From Megascapheus bottae (taxonomy: Eukaryota > Chordata > Mammalia > Rodentia > Geomyidae), in assembly GCA_024803745.1 (NCBI GenBank), contig JANJXV010000013.1, positions 56,823,602-56,887,601 on the forward strand: a stretch of DNA of 64,000 nt, written 5' to 3'. Numbering within the stretch: position 1 is the first letter of the stretch; the number at the start of each line of letters is the position of its first letter. Positions 1 through 11,732 of this stretch are shown here, piece by piece. Under the pieces are notes generated by a model. That model had not been told where the DNA came from, searched no databases, and saw nothing but the letters and a program-made list of their open reading frames with translations. The translations under genes and the position numbers were made by a program.

Positions 1-1692
1 TACTAGGTAACACTGTCACACTGTCTGAGTTAACACTGCCACGCTGTATGAGTTAACACTCACATTTCTGAGTTAACACTGCCATGCTGTACTCGTTATC
101 ACTGTCACATTCTATAAGTTATAATTACCACACTGTATAAGTGAATGCTACCACACTATCTGAGTTAACACTGCCATGCAATGTAAGTTTCCACTGTCAC
201 ACTGTACAATGTTAACACTGTCCCACTGTACTAGTTAACACTGCCATGCTGGACAGGTTAACACTGGCACACTGTATGAGTTACCACTGCTGTGCAATAT
301 GTTTCCACTGTCACATTGTACAAGTTAACACTGCCATGCTGGACAGGTTAACACTGGCACAATGTACAGATTCACACTGTCACACTGTATAAGGTAACGC
401 TGACACACTGTACAGGTTATTATTGTCACACTATATGAGTAAACACTGATGCACTATACAATGCTAACACTGTCACTGTATGAGTTCCCATTGCCATGCT
501 GTATGAGTTCACACTGATTGCTGTACAAGTTAACATTGGCACATTAAGTGAGTTAACACTGCTACACTGTACGAGTTCACACTGTCACACTATGGATTAC
601 CACTGTCACGCTGACAATGTTAAAACTGGGACACTGTATGAGTTCACACTGTCACACTACAAATTACCACTGTCACGCTGTACAATGTAAAACTGGGACA
701 CTGTATGAGTTCACACTGTCACACTACGGATTACCACTGTCACACTGACAGTGTTAAAACTGGGACACTGTATGAGTTCACACTGTCACACTATGAATTA
801 CCACTGTCACGCTGTACAATGTAAAACTGGGACACTGTATGAGTTCACACTGTCACACTATGGATTACCACTGTCACGCTGTACAATGTTAAAACTGGGA
901 CACTGTACGAGTTCACACTGTCACTATGGATTACCACTGTCACGCTGTACAACGGTAAATCTGGAACACTGTATGAGTTCACACTGTCACACCACATGAG
1001 TTACCTCTGACACACTGTACAAGACTAACACTGGCATACTGTGCAAGTTATCATTGCCACACTGTACGAGTTCACACTAACACATTGTATGAGTTAACAG
1101 TCATGCTATGTGAGTTACCACTGTATAATGTTAACACTGTCACACTACATTTAACTCTGCTACACTGTACACCATGTCACACTGTTCTAGTTAATACTCC
1201 ACATGGTACAAGTTAACACTAACACATTGTACGAGTTAACACTGCCACAATATGAGTTAAAATTGTTACACTGTGTTAACACTATCACAATATACTATGT
1301 TAACACTGCCACACTGTACATCTTAGCATTATCACACTGTATGATGAGTTAATACTGTCACACCATGAGTTAATGCTATCTGACTGTATGAGTTCACACT
1401 GTCTGACTGTATGAGTTCACACTGTCAAACTTTATGACTCAGCATTGGCTGTATGAGTTCATACTGTCAGACTGTATAAATTAACATGCCAGATTGTATG
1501 AGTTCACACTGTCTGACTGTATGAGTTCACACTGTCATGTCAGGCTGTCTGAGTTAACACTGTCAAACTTTATGACTCAACATTGGCTATATGAGTTCAC
1601 ACTGTCAGACTGTAGGAGTTCACACTGTCAAGCTGTATGAGTTAACCTGTCAGACTGTATGAGTTCACACTGTCAGACCGTAGTTCACACTA
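1..1692. repeat. Minisatellite, 23-bp unit, diverged left part
   Basis: Tandem copies of a unit of about 23 bp, of the type CACTGTATGAGTTAACACTG followed by 3 more bases, with many substitutions and small indels. AGTTAACACTG or AGTTCACACTG recurs across the whole stretch. It is clearly related to, but more degenerate than, the array right of the SINE at 1699-1926. Open frames here are products of the repeat. Confidence 0.92.
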
Positions 1693-1698
1693 CCATTG

Positions 1699-1926
1699 CC
1701 AGGTGCCAATGGCTTACTCCTATAATTCTAGCTACTCAGGATCTGAGGGTTATGGATCAAAGCCAGCCTGGGCAGAAAACTCCCTGTGACACTCTTATCT
1801 CCAATTAAACCACTTAAAAACAGGAAGTAGCACTGTGGCTCAAAGTGGTAGAGCACAAAGAGCTCGGGCAGCACCAGGCCCTGTGTTTAAGTCCCAGGGC
1901 TGACAGAAGCAATAGCAAAACAAAAC
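1699..1926 (+). mobile_element. 7SL-like/Geo SINE inserted in the minisatellite
   Basis: Left half is Alu/B1-like (CTCCTATAATTCTAGCTACTCAGG, then CAAAGCCAGCCTGGGCAG). Right half is Geo-like (AGTAGCACTGTGGCTCAAAG, then GTGGTAGAGCAC). Ends in an A-rich tail near 1926. It is diverged and splits the array into an older left and a more regular right part. Target-site duplication not clear. Confidence 0.85.
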
Positions 1927-3540
1927 ATGGTCATACTACAGGAGTTAACACCGCCATGCTGTATGACATTAACACTATCACACTGTTTGAATTAACACCG
2001 CCATGCTATATGAGTCCACACTGACTTCACACTGCCACACTGTATGAGTCCACACTGGAAGACTGGGTTAACACCGCCATGCTATATGAATCCACACTGG
2101 AAGACTGGGTTAACACTGCCATGCTGTATGAGTTCACACTGGAAGACTGGGTTAACACTGGCACACTGTATGAGTTCACACTGAGTCCACACTGGAACAC
2201 TGTATGAGTCCACACTGGAAGACTAGGTTAACACCGCCATGCTGTATGAGGTCACACTGGAAGACTGGGTTAACACTGCCATGCTGTATTGAGTTCACAT
2301 TGAAACACTGTATGAGTCCACACTGGAAGACTGTATGAGTCCATACTGGAAGACTGGGTTAACACTGCCATGCTGTATGAATCCACACTGGAAGACTGGG
2401 TTAACACTGCCATGCTGTATGAGTTCACACTGGAAGACTGTATGAGTCCACACTGGAAGACTGTATGAGTCCATACTGGAAGACTGGGTTAACACTGCCA
2501 TGCTGTATGAATCCACACTGGAAGACTGGGTTAACACTGCCATGCTGTATGAGTTCACACTGGAAGACTGGGTTAACACTGGCACACTGTATGAGTTCAC
2601 ACTGAGTTCACACTGGAACACTGTATGAGTTCACACTGGAAGACTGGGCTAACACTGCCATGCTGTATTGAGTTCACACTGAAACACTGTATGAGTCTAC
2701 ACCGGAACACTGTATGAGTTCACACTGGAAGACTGGGTTAACACCGTCATGCTGTATGAGTTCACACTGAGTCCACACTGCCACACTGTATGAGTCCACA
2801 CTGGAAGACTGGGTTAACACTGCCATGCTGTATGAGTTCACACTGAAACACTGGGTTAACACTGCCACACAGTATGAGTTCACACTGAGTTCACACTGGA
2901 CCACTGTATGAGTCCACACTGGAAGACTGGGTTAACACCGCGATGCTGTATGAGTTCACACTGGGTTAACACTGCCACGCTGTATAAGTCCACACTGGCA
3001 TACTGTATTGAGTTCACACTGGAACACTGTATGAGTTCACAATGGAAGACTGGGTTAACACTGCCATGCTGTATGAATCCACACTGGAAGACTGGGTTAA
3101 CACCACCATGCTGTATGAGTCCACACTGGAAGACTGGGTTAACACCACCATGCTGTATGAGTCCACACTGGAAGACTGGGTTAACACCACCATGCTGTAT
3201 GAGTCCACACTGGAAGACTGGGTTAACACCGCCATGCTGTATGAGTTCACACTGGGTTAACACTGCCACACTGTTTGAGTCCACACTGGCACACTGTATG
3301 AACCACACTGGAACACTGTATGAGTCCACACTGGAACACTGTATGAGTCTACACTGGAATACTGTATGAGTCCACACTGGAACACTGTATGAGTCTACAC
3401 TGGAAGACTGGGTTAACACCGCCATGCTGTATGAGTTAACACTGGGTTAACACTGCCACACTGTTTGAGTCCACACTGGCACACTGTATGAACCACACTG
3501 GAATACTGTATGAGTCCACACTGGAACACTGTATGAGTCT

Positions 3541-4472
3541 ACACTGGAAGACTGGGTTAACACCGCCATGCTGTATGAGTTAACACTGGGTTAACACTGC
3601 CACACTGTTTGAGTCCACACTGGCACACTGTATGAGTCCACACTGGAACACTGGATGAGTCCACACTGGAACACTGTATTGAGTTCACACTGAAACACTG
3701 TATGAGTCCACACTGGAAGACTGGGTTAACACCACCATGCTGTATGAGTTCACACTGGGTTAACACTGCCAAGCTGTATTGAGTTCACACTGAAACACTA
3801 TATGAGTCCACACTGGAACACTGTATGAGTCCACACTGGAAGACTGGGTTAACACTGCCATGCTGTATGAGTTCACACTGAACCACTGGGTTAACACTGC
3901 CATGCTGTATGAGTTCACACTGGAACACTGTATGAGTCCACACTGGAACACTGGGTTAACACCACCATGCTGTATGAGTTCACACTGGGACACTATATGA
4001 GTTCACACTGCCACAGTGTATGAGTTCACACTGCCAAGCTGTATGAGTCCACACTGGGACACTATATGAGTTCACACTGCCACACTGTATGAGTTCACAC
4101 TGCCATGCTGTATGAGTCCACACTGGAACACTTTATGAGTTCACACTGGAACATTGGGTTAACACTGCCATGCTGTATGAGTTCACACTGCCACACTGTA
4201 TGAGTCAACACTGGAACACTTTATGAGTTCACACTGGAATGTTGGGTTAACACTGCCATGCTGTATGAGTTCACACTGTCACACTGTATGAGTCCACACT
4301 GGAACACTGTATGAGTTCACACTGGAACACTGTATGAGTTCACACTGGAACACTGGGTTAACACCGCCATGCTGTATGACATTAACACTATCACACTGTT
4401 TGAGTTAACACCACCATGCTGTATGAGTCCACACTGACTTCACACTGCCACACTGTATGAGTCCACACTGGA
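3541..4472. repeat. Segmental duplication inside the array, copy 1
   Basis: Matches 4507-5392 nearly base for base. The offset is 966 bp on the left, 897 bp after a 69-bp gap (3 x 23) in copy 2, and 920 bp after a 23-bp gain. The two blocks give identical runs of translated repeat peptide. Confidence 0.88.
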
Positions 4473-4506
4473 AGACTGGGTTAACACCGCCATGCTATAT
4501 GAATCC

Positions 4507-5392
4507 ACACTGGAAGACTGGGTTAACACTGCCATGCTGTATGAGTTCACACTGGGTTAACACTGCCACACTGTTTGAGTCCACACTGGCACACTGTATG
4601 AGTCCACACTGGAACACTGGATGAGTCCACACTGGAACACTGTATTGAGTTCACACTGAAACACTGTATGAGTCCACACTGGAAGACTGGGTTAACACCA
4701 CCATGCTGTATGAGTTCACACTGGGTTAACACTGCCAAGCTGTATTGAGTTCACACTGAAACACTATATGAGTCCACACTGGAACACTGTATGAGTCCAC
4801 ACTGGAAGACTGGGTTAACACTGCCATGCTGTATGAGTTCACACTGAACCACTGGGTTAACACTGCCATGCTGTATGAGTTCACACTGGAACACTGTATG
4901 AGTCCACACTGGAACACTGGGTTAACACCACCATGCTGTATGAGTTCACACTGGGACACTATATGAGTTCACACTGCCACACTGTATGAGTTCACACTGC
5001 CATGCTGTATGAGTCCACACTGGAACACTTTATGAGTTCACACTGGAACATTGGGTTAACACTGCCATGCTGTATGAGTTCACACTGCCACACTGTATGA
5101 GTCAACACTGGAACACTTTATGAGTTCACACTGGAATGTTGGGTTAACACTGCCATGCTGTATGAGTTCACACTGTCACACTGTATGAGTCCACACTGGA
5201 ACACTGTATGAGTCCACACTGGAACACTGTATGAGTTCACACTGGAACACTGTATGAGTTCACACTGGAACACTGGGTTAACACCGCCATGCTGTATGAC
5301 ATTAACACTATTACACTGTTTGAGTTAACACCACCATGCTGTATGAGTCCACACTGACTTCACACTGCCACACTGTATGAGTCCACACTGGA
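4507..5392. repeat. Segmental duplication inside the array, copy 2
   Basis: Partner of 3541-4472. The landmark GCTGTATGACATTAACACTA occurs in both blocks (4371 and 5291) and a third time at 1958, at an offset of 2413 bp from 4371. Confidence 0.88.
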
Positions 5393-5560
5393 ACACTATA
5401 TGAGTTCACACTGCCACACTGTGTGAGTTCACACTGCCACACTGTGTGAGTTCACACTGTCACGCTGTAAGAGATACTACACTGTACAAGTTAACACCAT
5501 CACTGGACAACGTGAACACGGCACACTATACAGTTAACACGGCCACGTGCCACAGGTGAA

Positions 5561-6210
5561 CCCTGTCACACTGACTGAGTTAATGGAGAAAGCCTGCATC
5601 CGTTTGTGCAACAATGTGCAGGTATAGGTGTATGATGCTGGAATATCTCACCCCCCAAAAAAAGAATGCCATTATTATGCTGCAAAGACGGCCTAGAGGA
5701 TGACTGGAAGTCATTGTAACTACAGTTACACCGCCACGAAGTACCACATAACCTGAATGGACAGGGGCTTGAAAATGAGACACACGCTCCCATCAGGAAC
5801 CCCAGGCGGCACACTGGCACCTCTAGAAGGGAGTGAGTGAGGTGTCGCTCTGTGCCACTGGCTCTGGGAGAGCCCAATCAGAGGGGCGCTGTGGTCCTGG
5901 GTCACTGCAGTGGTCTGTCCATCCACCATCAAGAACACGGCACCAAACGCTGGTGAGGGCGGGACCCCCAGCCCCGTGCACTGTGGAGATCCGTATGGCA
6001 GTTCCGTGAGATCTGAGCGCGGCCCCCCGCACTGTCCAGCGGGGCTGCTCTCGCCGCCTGGCTGCAGAGAGACCGTCACATCCACGCCAGGGCAGCGCTT
6101 GCACTGTAGTGTAGATGAGGTGTAACAACAGCCCAGGCACTGTGCAACCGGGAGGTGGATCCGAGACATGCTGCCTGTCCATTCTGTGGAACAATGAAGT
6201 GTCACACTGC
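5561..6210. other. Unique intron 10 sequence
   Basis: Non-repetitive DNA after the array. The 191- and 219-codon minus frames at about 5726-6482 run through the CA repeat and have no recognisable domain. No gene or repeat family identified. Confidence 0.6.
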
Positions 6211-6225
6211 CACACACACACACGC

Positions 6226-6260
<35 letters not shown>
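6211..6260. repeat. (CA)n microsatellite
   Basis: About 50 bp of CA dinucleotides with two CG interruptions. Confidence 0.97.
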
Positions 6261-6263
<3 letters not shown>

Positions 6264-7044
6264 ACATACGGCATTGTATATATAGTACCTACCCCCCACA
6301 CACATAATCAGTGTGACTGACACGTGCGGGAGATGCCACACACACCCCTTTGAGCACAGTCTTCTCAGAAAAGCCAGAGAGTGGAGACTGGACCTGTCTC
6401 GGGCACAGGTGCCAGCGGGAGGGCAGGTGAACAGGGAGGGCGTGGATCTAGTCAGAGTGCCCGACTCTCCCAAGGGGAGCACGTGCAGGCCTTCAGCATT
6501 TAGGTTTAATAACAGGCAGGTCTCCGGGATGGCATAGGAAACCGTCCGTGAGCCAGACCTACGTCACACTGAAGAAAGAGACACCCCAGCCCACTGCACG
6601 GCGGCAGCAGACACTTCCAGTGATTCAGAACACTTCCCGTGAGCAGTCATGGTTTAGATCACAGAGAAAGACTTGTCACATTTAAAAGACTGACATGTCA
6701 CATCCCTTTTTAATGTGCAATTTCCTGGAAGTAGAGACGCATGACAAGAGGACCCCAAGATGTGTAAACCAAACCTTCCATGAAGAAGCAATGGCAACGA
6801 AGAAACCAAAGGGAAATCGACACATTTCCTACCGTAAACAAACATGGAGTGTGATCTACCAAAGTGCAGGCTACGAAAGAAATAGTCACATGAAGAGAAG
6901 AGAAAGATGTTAAACAGCCCCCCCCAAGGAGCTACAGGTGAGGAGTGGGGGAGTCCAGAGGCGACCGACAGAAGGAAACAACAAAGGTTAGAGATAAGTA
7001 AAGGGAGACTAGAACGACAAAGATCGAATACCACTCTTACGTAA

Positions 7045-7165
7045 GATATCAAAGAGGAACCATAAGAAAATCTTTATAGACAAATGTCCCTCCATTGTAA
7101 ATACAGATACACAAATCATCAACAAAACGTAGCGAATGGAATTCAGAATGTTTTACTCCCAGGAA
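7045..7165 (+). mobile_element. Decayed LINE-1 ORF2 fragment
   Basis: ATACACAAATCATCAACAAA and the bases after it resemble the L1 ORF2 reverse-transcriptase region coding for NILNKILANRIQ. Highly mutated, no open frame. The flanks 6265-7045 and 7165-7730 may contain more L1 but are too decayed for me to call. Confidence 0.6.
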
Positions 7166-7734
7166 GCCGAGACAGAACAAGGTATGCAGTCTGCAAATGA
7201 AGCATGGCACACTAACGCTGGAAGGGCTAAATAAATGCCACGTGACCTGGTGTAGGAAAAACTTGATATAAATAAATGGTCAGGTGTGCAAGGGATGTGC
7301 TTAGCAGGATGAAGAACTGAGGAGAGGCCCATGGATGAGGCCCCCGGAGGGAGGAGAAATGGAGCACATTTTCCTAAAGATCACGCCCAAGAGCAGGATC
7401 CCTGTTCTTGCCTTTTCTATTCAACAGGGTCCTGGAGGTCCTGGCCAGCTTAGCTGCTCAAGAAAAAACGTAAATCATCCAAACCAGAGGGGGGAACAAG
7501 TTGCCTCTATTTGTGAGGGGTGTGGACTTACAGGAGAAGGCTACAGCTTCACCATGACACCAAGAAAGCAATGACCACGTGGTCTGACACTGCACAGCAC
7601 TTCAATCCGCATGCACCACTCACGTGACTGCACACTAACAACCACCTGAAAACAGCCTGGAAATAAACACAGCAGATAGTAAACCGCCTCAAGTATGTCA
7701 CCAGATGAGGTGGACAGGGCCACCACCACTATTT

Positions 7735-8310
7735 AATAGAGCAAAGAACACCTTTAACAGCTGTAGGGGAAACTGGCAGTTGAGTCCTGAAAGAACGCAG
7801 TTAGGACACACTTAAATCAGAGTGGATGTAAAACCTACATTTAAGACCTACACCTACAAAATTCTTAGAAGAAAACATAGTGAAAAGGGTTTACAATATT
7901 AGATTTGGCAGTGACTTCGTGGAAATGACACCAAAGGCATAAGCAGCAGTAGACTGGGTTTCATGAAATCTAAGAATAAACTGGACTCAGCTACTTAAAA
8001 ATCTGAACACGGGGCCGGGAGTTTGGCCTAGTGGTTAAAGTGCTTGCCTAGCATGCACAAAGACCCGGGTTCGATTCCTCAGTACCACATACATAGAAAA
8101 AAGCAGGAAGTGGTGCTGAGGCTCAAGTGGTAGAGCTCTAGCCTGGAGAAAACCCAAGGACAGTGCTCAGGCTCTAAGCTCAAGCCCCAAGACGGGCAAA
8201 AAGAAAAAATCTGAACACTGAAAAGTATAAATATTGATCCAGAATTTGAGAGGGCACAAACAAATGGATGGAGAACGCTTCTTAATGTGTCAAAAGAACC
8301 AACACCATGA
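7735..8310 (+). mobile_element. Decayed LINE-1 ORF2 fragment, split by a SINE
   Basis: The stretch around 7855-7935 (ATTCTTAGAAGAAAACATAG, then TTTGGCAGTGACTTCGTGGA) matches the L1 ORF2 region KILEEN...GKDF. An IDL-Geo SINE interrupts it at 8011-8204. Many stops, non-functional. Confidence 0.75.
8011..8204 (+). mobile_element. IDL-Geo SINE with clear target-site duplication
   Basis: Left monomer is ID-like with tRNA box A and B features (GTTTGGCCTAGTGGTTAAAG, GGTTCGATTCC). Right Geo monomer contains GAAGTGGTGCTGAGGCTCAA and ends GGGCAAAAAG. A 14-bp duplication, AAAAATCTGAACAC, flanks it at 7997-8010 and 8205-8218, showing ordinary retrotransposition. Confidence 0.95.
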
Positions 8311-8314
8311 AAAT

Positions 8315-8550
8315 GCCCACCGTAGGTGGGTGTTGGTGGATGCCCGAGAGTCTAGCTGCTCAGGAGGCTGAGATCTGAGGATCCCCGCAAGAGGCCAGCC
8401 AGGGCAGCGAAAGCCACAGACTCTTAACTCCAATTAATCACACACACAACGCTGGATGTGGAGCTGTAACTCAAGCAACAGTACTACCCTTGAGGATAAA
8501 AATTCAAGGACAGCCCAAACCCTGACCTCCAGCCCCAGGACTGGCACTGC
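8315..8550 (+). mobile_element. 7SL-like/Geo SINE, diverged
   Basis: Head has GCTCAGGAGGCTGAGATCTG; the tail monomer ends CCAGCCCCAGGACTGGCA, directly joined to a CA-rich tract. Confidence 0.85.
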
Positions 8551-8603
8551 ACGTGCACATGTATATGTGTGTTCACACGTGCACACACACGCACACACAC
8601 ACC
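8551..8603. repeat. CA-rich tract at SINE 3' end
   Basis: GCACGTGCACATGTATATGT, then (CA)n with interruptions, immediately 3' of a plus-strand SINE. Confidence 0.9.
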
Positions 8604-8649
8604 ATGCATACATAGCACTGCCTACGCTAACTGTACCAACACATTGAAT

Positions 8650-9190
8650 TTAAAGAATCCTGTATTATAATTTTATTCATCACAAAACAGTCTCAAAATA
8701 TGTTTTAAGTTACAAAAGACCCCGAGTAGCTGAAGTGTTTGAAAGAACAAAATTTAGTGTCATTTTACTTCCTGGTTAAAATGTTTATATTGCAAAGTTA
8801 TCATAATCAAAATTGTATGGTATTGGTATACACAGACATTGATTGCACAGAGTGGAAACAGACAATGGCACGGAATGCAAACGTCAAAATACACTGCCCC
8901 AGGAGTTCAGGACGGAGAAAAGATTGTCTCCTCAAAAGAAGCCGCCTTCCGTATGAGCTACACATCCTGGCATTGGACTTTATAGAATCCCACACAAAGT
9001 GCAAAACGTTCTGTTCAAAAAGGCCAAACAGGTGATGGAGAAAGAATTTCCAAAACACATGTCTGACGAAAGGTTACCATGTAAAACGTAAGTTACAGGA
9101 CACTCTAGCAAACAAATCACAAAGAAACGAGCCCATTCAAAACATGGGCTCAGGACGTGACCAGTGGCTTCGCCGGCAGACCTAGAGCTG
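8650..9190 (+). mobile_element. Decayed LINE-1 ORF2 fragments
   Basis: About 8765-8870 (TGGTATTGGTATACACAGAC) corresponds to L1 ORF2 'WYWYQNRDIDQWN'; about 9105-9170 resembles the later NKKNNPIKKWAKDMN-type region. The first part lies upstream, in ORF2 order, of what is found at 7735-8310, so this is a separate or rearranged copy. Confidence 0.65.
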
Positions 9191-9411
9191 GCCAGAGGGT
9201 GTATGTATGTAACGTGTGCCGCGTCCACGGCCCTCAGGAAAGGCAGATGGAGGACAGTGGAAATGGCCTCACGCCTGCAAGGATCGCCCAGGCTGGAAAG
9301 CAGCAAACGTGGAAGATGCAGACATGAGAGTGGGCGGGGAGGGGGGGTGGTAAATGTAAACAGTACAACCACTAAACATGCTCCAGCATATGAAAGTAGA
9401 CCACCAAAGAG

Positions 9412-9412
<1 letters not shown>

Positions 9413-9457
<45 letters not shown>
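9413..9457. repeat. (CA)n microsatellite
   Basis: About 22 uninterrupted CA dinucleotides. Confidence 0.97.
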
Positions 9458-9459
<2 letters not shown>

Positions 9460-9599
9460 TGAAGGTCTGATGAGGCCATTAGTTTCCTTGTGGTAATGAT
9501 TCTTTTTTGCACCACGAGTACATACATTGTTGTCAGTTCTGGCTCAGGATCGCTGCTGAATAAAACCCCAAGAGTATCCAGAACAAAGAATTTACAAAT

Positions 9600-9715
9600 T
9601 TAATTAACAGAGGTTTGGAAACCGTCACATAATGAAAGCTACAAACCATTCCTGAAAGGAATTAAATGCCACGTGTATGGATGTGGAGACACTATTACTC
9701 GGTTGTCACAAAACA
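9600..9715 (+). mobile_element. LINE-1 ORF2 remnant
   Basis: GAAAGCTACAAACCATTCCT, GAAAGGAATTAAA and TGGATGTGGAGACACTATTA recall the L1 ORF2 stretch coding YKTLMKEIKEDTNRWRDIP. Short and heavily mutated. Confidence 0.5.
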
Positions 9716-9727
9716 ATCCCCAAAGCA

Positions 9728-9949
9728 GGGTGCAGGGGTGTCACGCCTGTCATCCTAGCTACCCAGGGTGCTGAGATCTGAGGATCGTGGTTCAAAGCCA
9801 GCCCGGGCATGAAAGTCTGTGAGCCTCTTCTCTCCAGTCAACCACCAGAAAACTGGAAGTGGCGCTGTGGCTTAAGTGGTAGGGCGTTAGCCTTGAGTTG
9901 AAGAGCTCAGGGACAGCCCCGTGACCGGCCCCCCTCGCCCTGCCAAAAA
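9728..9949 (+). mobile_element. 7SL-like/Geo SINE
   Basis: Full-length composite: Alu/B1-like head (TCACGCCTGTCATCCTAGCT, CAAAGCCAGCCCGGGCA), then the Geo half (GAAGTGGCGCTGTGGC, GGTAGGGCGTTAGCCTTGAG) and a short A tail. Confidence 0.93.
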
Positions 9950-11732
9950 TCAGATCCCACAAAGCCAAGGCAAAAAGAAAACCCAGTGAACACCCCACGA
10001 GACCCACGGTGTCAGGGTGGAAGCCCCGTGAGACAGACACACGTGCCTTGGAAACGGGGATCTGTGCCAATGACCAGAACATGGTCAGGTCTCAGCGCTT
10101 ACTCCATAGCTACCGTGCTCACACCAACCCTCGTGGAGGCCCATGGAACTGAGAACTCAGAAGAAAACGCTGGTGACCATGACCACGAGCTTTTCGAAGC
10201 GCGAGGAGAACAACCCGAAGACGAGCGCTGGCCTCCCCGCCGCGCGCTGCGTGGTGGCGGTGGCGGTGGTGGATCCGCAAACAGAGAGCACGCAGCTCGG
10301 AGGGAGCCGAGGCCCCGCTGGCAGAGGACAAGCCGCCACCCCAGCCTGGGCCAGCAGCACCAGAACTCTCCACCACTGCCCTTGGCAGTGACCGCCTTTT
10401 TCCATTTTAATAAATCAGCCGAGAGTTGACAGTTACATAAGTCAGGCAAGAAGCACCTGCAGTTTTGGACAGAGGCTCCTTTCCCCCGGCCACAGGTTGT
10501 CCGGCTCACTTTCCAGGGAGCCTCAGCTCCCTCTGCGTCCCTCCACTCCTGTGCATCCGCCACACTCTCAAAAGCAGATGCGTGCGCAGACAAGACAGGG
10601 AGGACAAGCATAAGGAAGAAGAGGAACGCCTCTTGCTTCTGCTTCCTGGAGTTCATTTCGGCCGGAGGCGCTGCCGGGAGCCCTCACTCAGGAGCCGGCC
10701 TGCTGCGCTCACCTGTCAGGGAGCAAAGATCGGACCCCACGGAAAAACGGGACAGGTTTCTGCGTCAAATGGCTGTCAACTGTGTAACAGCCACCGCAGA
10801 AGGAACGCGTTCAAGTCATGTAGCTGGCAAAGGACTTGTCGTAAGAAGATCGACGCCCATAACCACCAGAGAGACACAAGCTAGAATCCGTGGTGAGAAG
10901 TGCCTCACACACGTCCATGCCAGTGTGGGGGGGGTGTATTTATTTTTAAGGAAAAATTGATAGGGTGTGAGGGCCAGAAAATCCTCACACCTCTCCTGTG
11001 CTAACCTGCCTCTTGGCTCTCCGAAGACTGGAACGTAGAAGCATCACATGACCCGGCAGCCCCACTTTTGCACAAGAGCTTCACTCACAGGGCCGAGGAG
11101 ACCCCCGTGGGCGTGGCTCCCCACGGACAGCCTTCCTTCCGGTGGCCGCGAGCGCCCCCTCACCTGTCCATGCGGCTCTGAGGAGGTGATTGGTTTGGCA
11201 CACGAGTGTGTGCAGACTCCCTCACGCAGTCGCATTCAGTCTCACGGGAAATACTGGAAGATCCCACAGAGAATGGAGGGCCCTCCCGCCCGCCCCGCAC
11301 GTGACACCAACGTCCTTCGGAGGTCAAAGACTGTGGGAAAACACTGGAAGGCACTGAGGAAGGCTGGAATGCTGTGAGATTAAGAGTCTGGGACAATGGC
11401 AAGGAAATGAACAAAATACCCTGGAACCCACCCCCCTGCTCCACAGCACAGGGGATGGGGCCCCCTGCGAGGCTGAAGGTGAGAGAGCCCAGCACCCCTC
11501 AGGGAGGACGCCGGCTGCCCGGGGGCTCCACACGTCCACAGTCCCATAGGGAGGTCAGAAAAGAACTGCACAGGATGACCCTGTCCCTCTACAACAAGAG
11601 CGTGTGGCACGGCCTCCTGGAGAAACGAGACCAAGAACTGGAGAATGTAAAAAGAAGCTCAGCAAGATCCAAGAAAACACACACACCGCGAGCTAGGAAG
11701 AAATGGAAGCTAGGAAAGAGAAATTCACCAAA
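9950..11732. other. Intron 10 sequence with a small CpG-rich patch
   Basis: No gene recognised. About 10190-10310 is locally CpG-rich with GGTGGCGGTGGCGGTGGTGG, and TTTTAATAAATC follows at about 10406. Frames of 80-185 codons on both strands overlap one another and match nothing I know. Confidence 0.5.

Larger units (their letters stand above)
1928..5560. repeat. Minisatellite, 23-bp unit with 42-bp higher-order repeat
   Basis: Basic unit is 23 bp, e.g. three successive CTGTATGAGT starts at 3316, 3339 and 3362. A 23-mer ending GGAAGA often alternates with a 19-mer (CTGGGTTAACACTGCCATG) to make a 42-bp unit, seen as an exact 14-codon periodicity at about 3042-3250. Larger duplications are superimposed. 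Long open frames in both strands are repeat products, not genes. Confidence 0.95.

Noticed and set aside
496..5260. Many open frames with repeating peptides (VLTQSSSVDSYS, EDWVNTTMLYEST types)
   Set aside because: They are translations of the 23/42-bp minisatellite, occur on both strands and in several frames, and have no independent coding evidence.
1..5560. CRISPR-like regular repeats
   Set aside because: Mammalian nuclear DNA with direct tandem units and no distinct spacers; it is a minisatellite.
8040..8085. Possible tRNA gene (box A/B-like motifs)
   Set aside because: These are the tRNA-like left monomers of IDL-Geo SINEs, without an intact cloverleaf of their own; the same applies at 13670, 19310 and 51175.
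9950..10700. KvDMR1 imprinting centre / Kcnq1ot1 promoter
   Set aside because: Expected in the intron beyond exon 11, outside the window; the CpG-rich patch here is too small and lacks a recognisable promoter.
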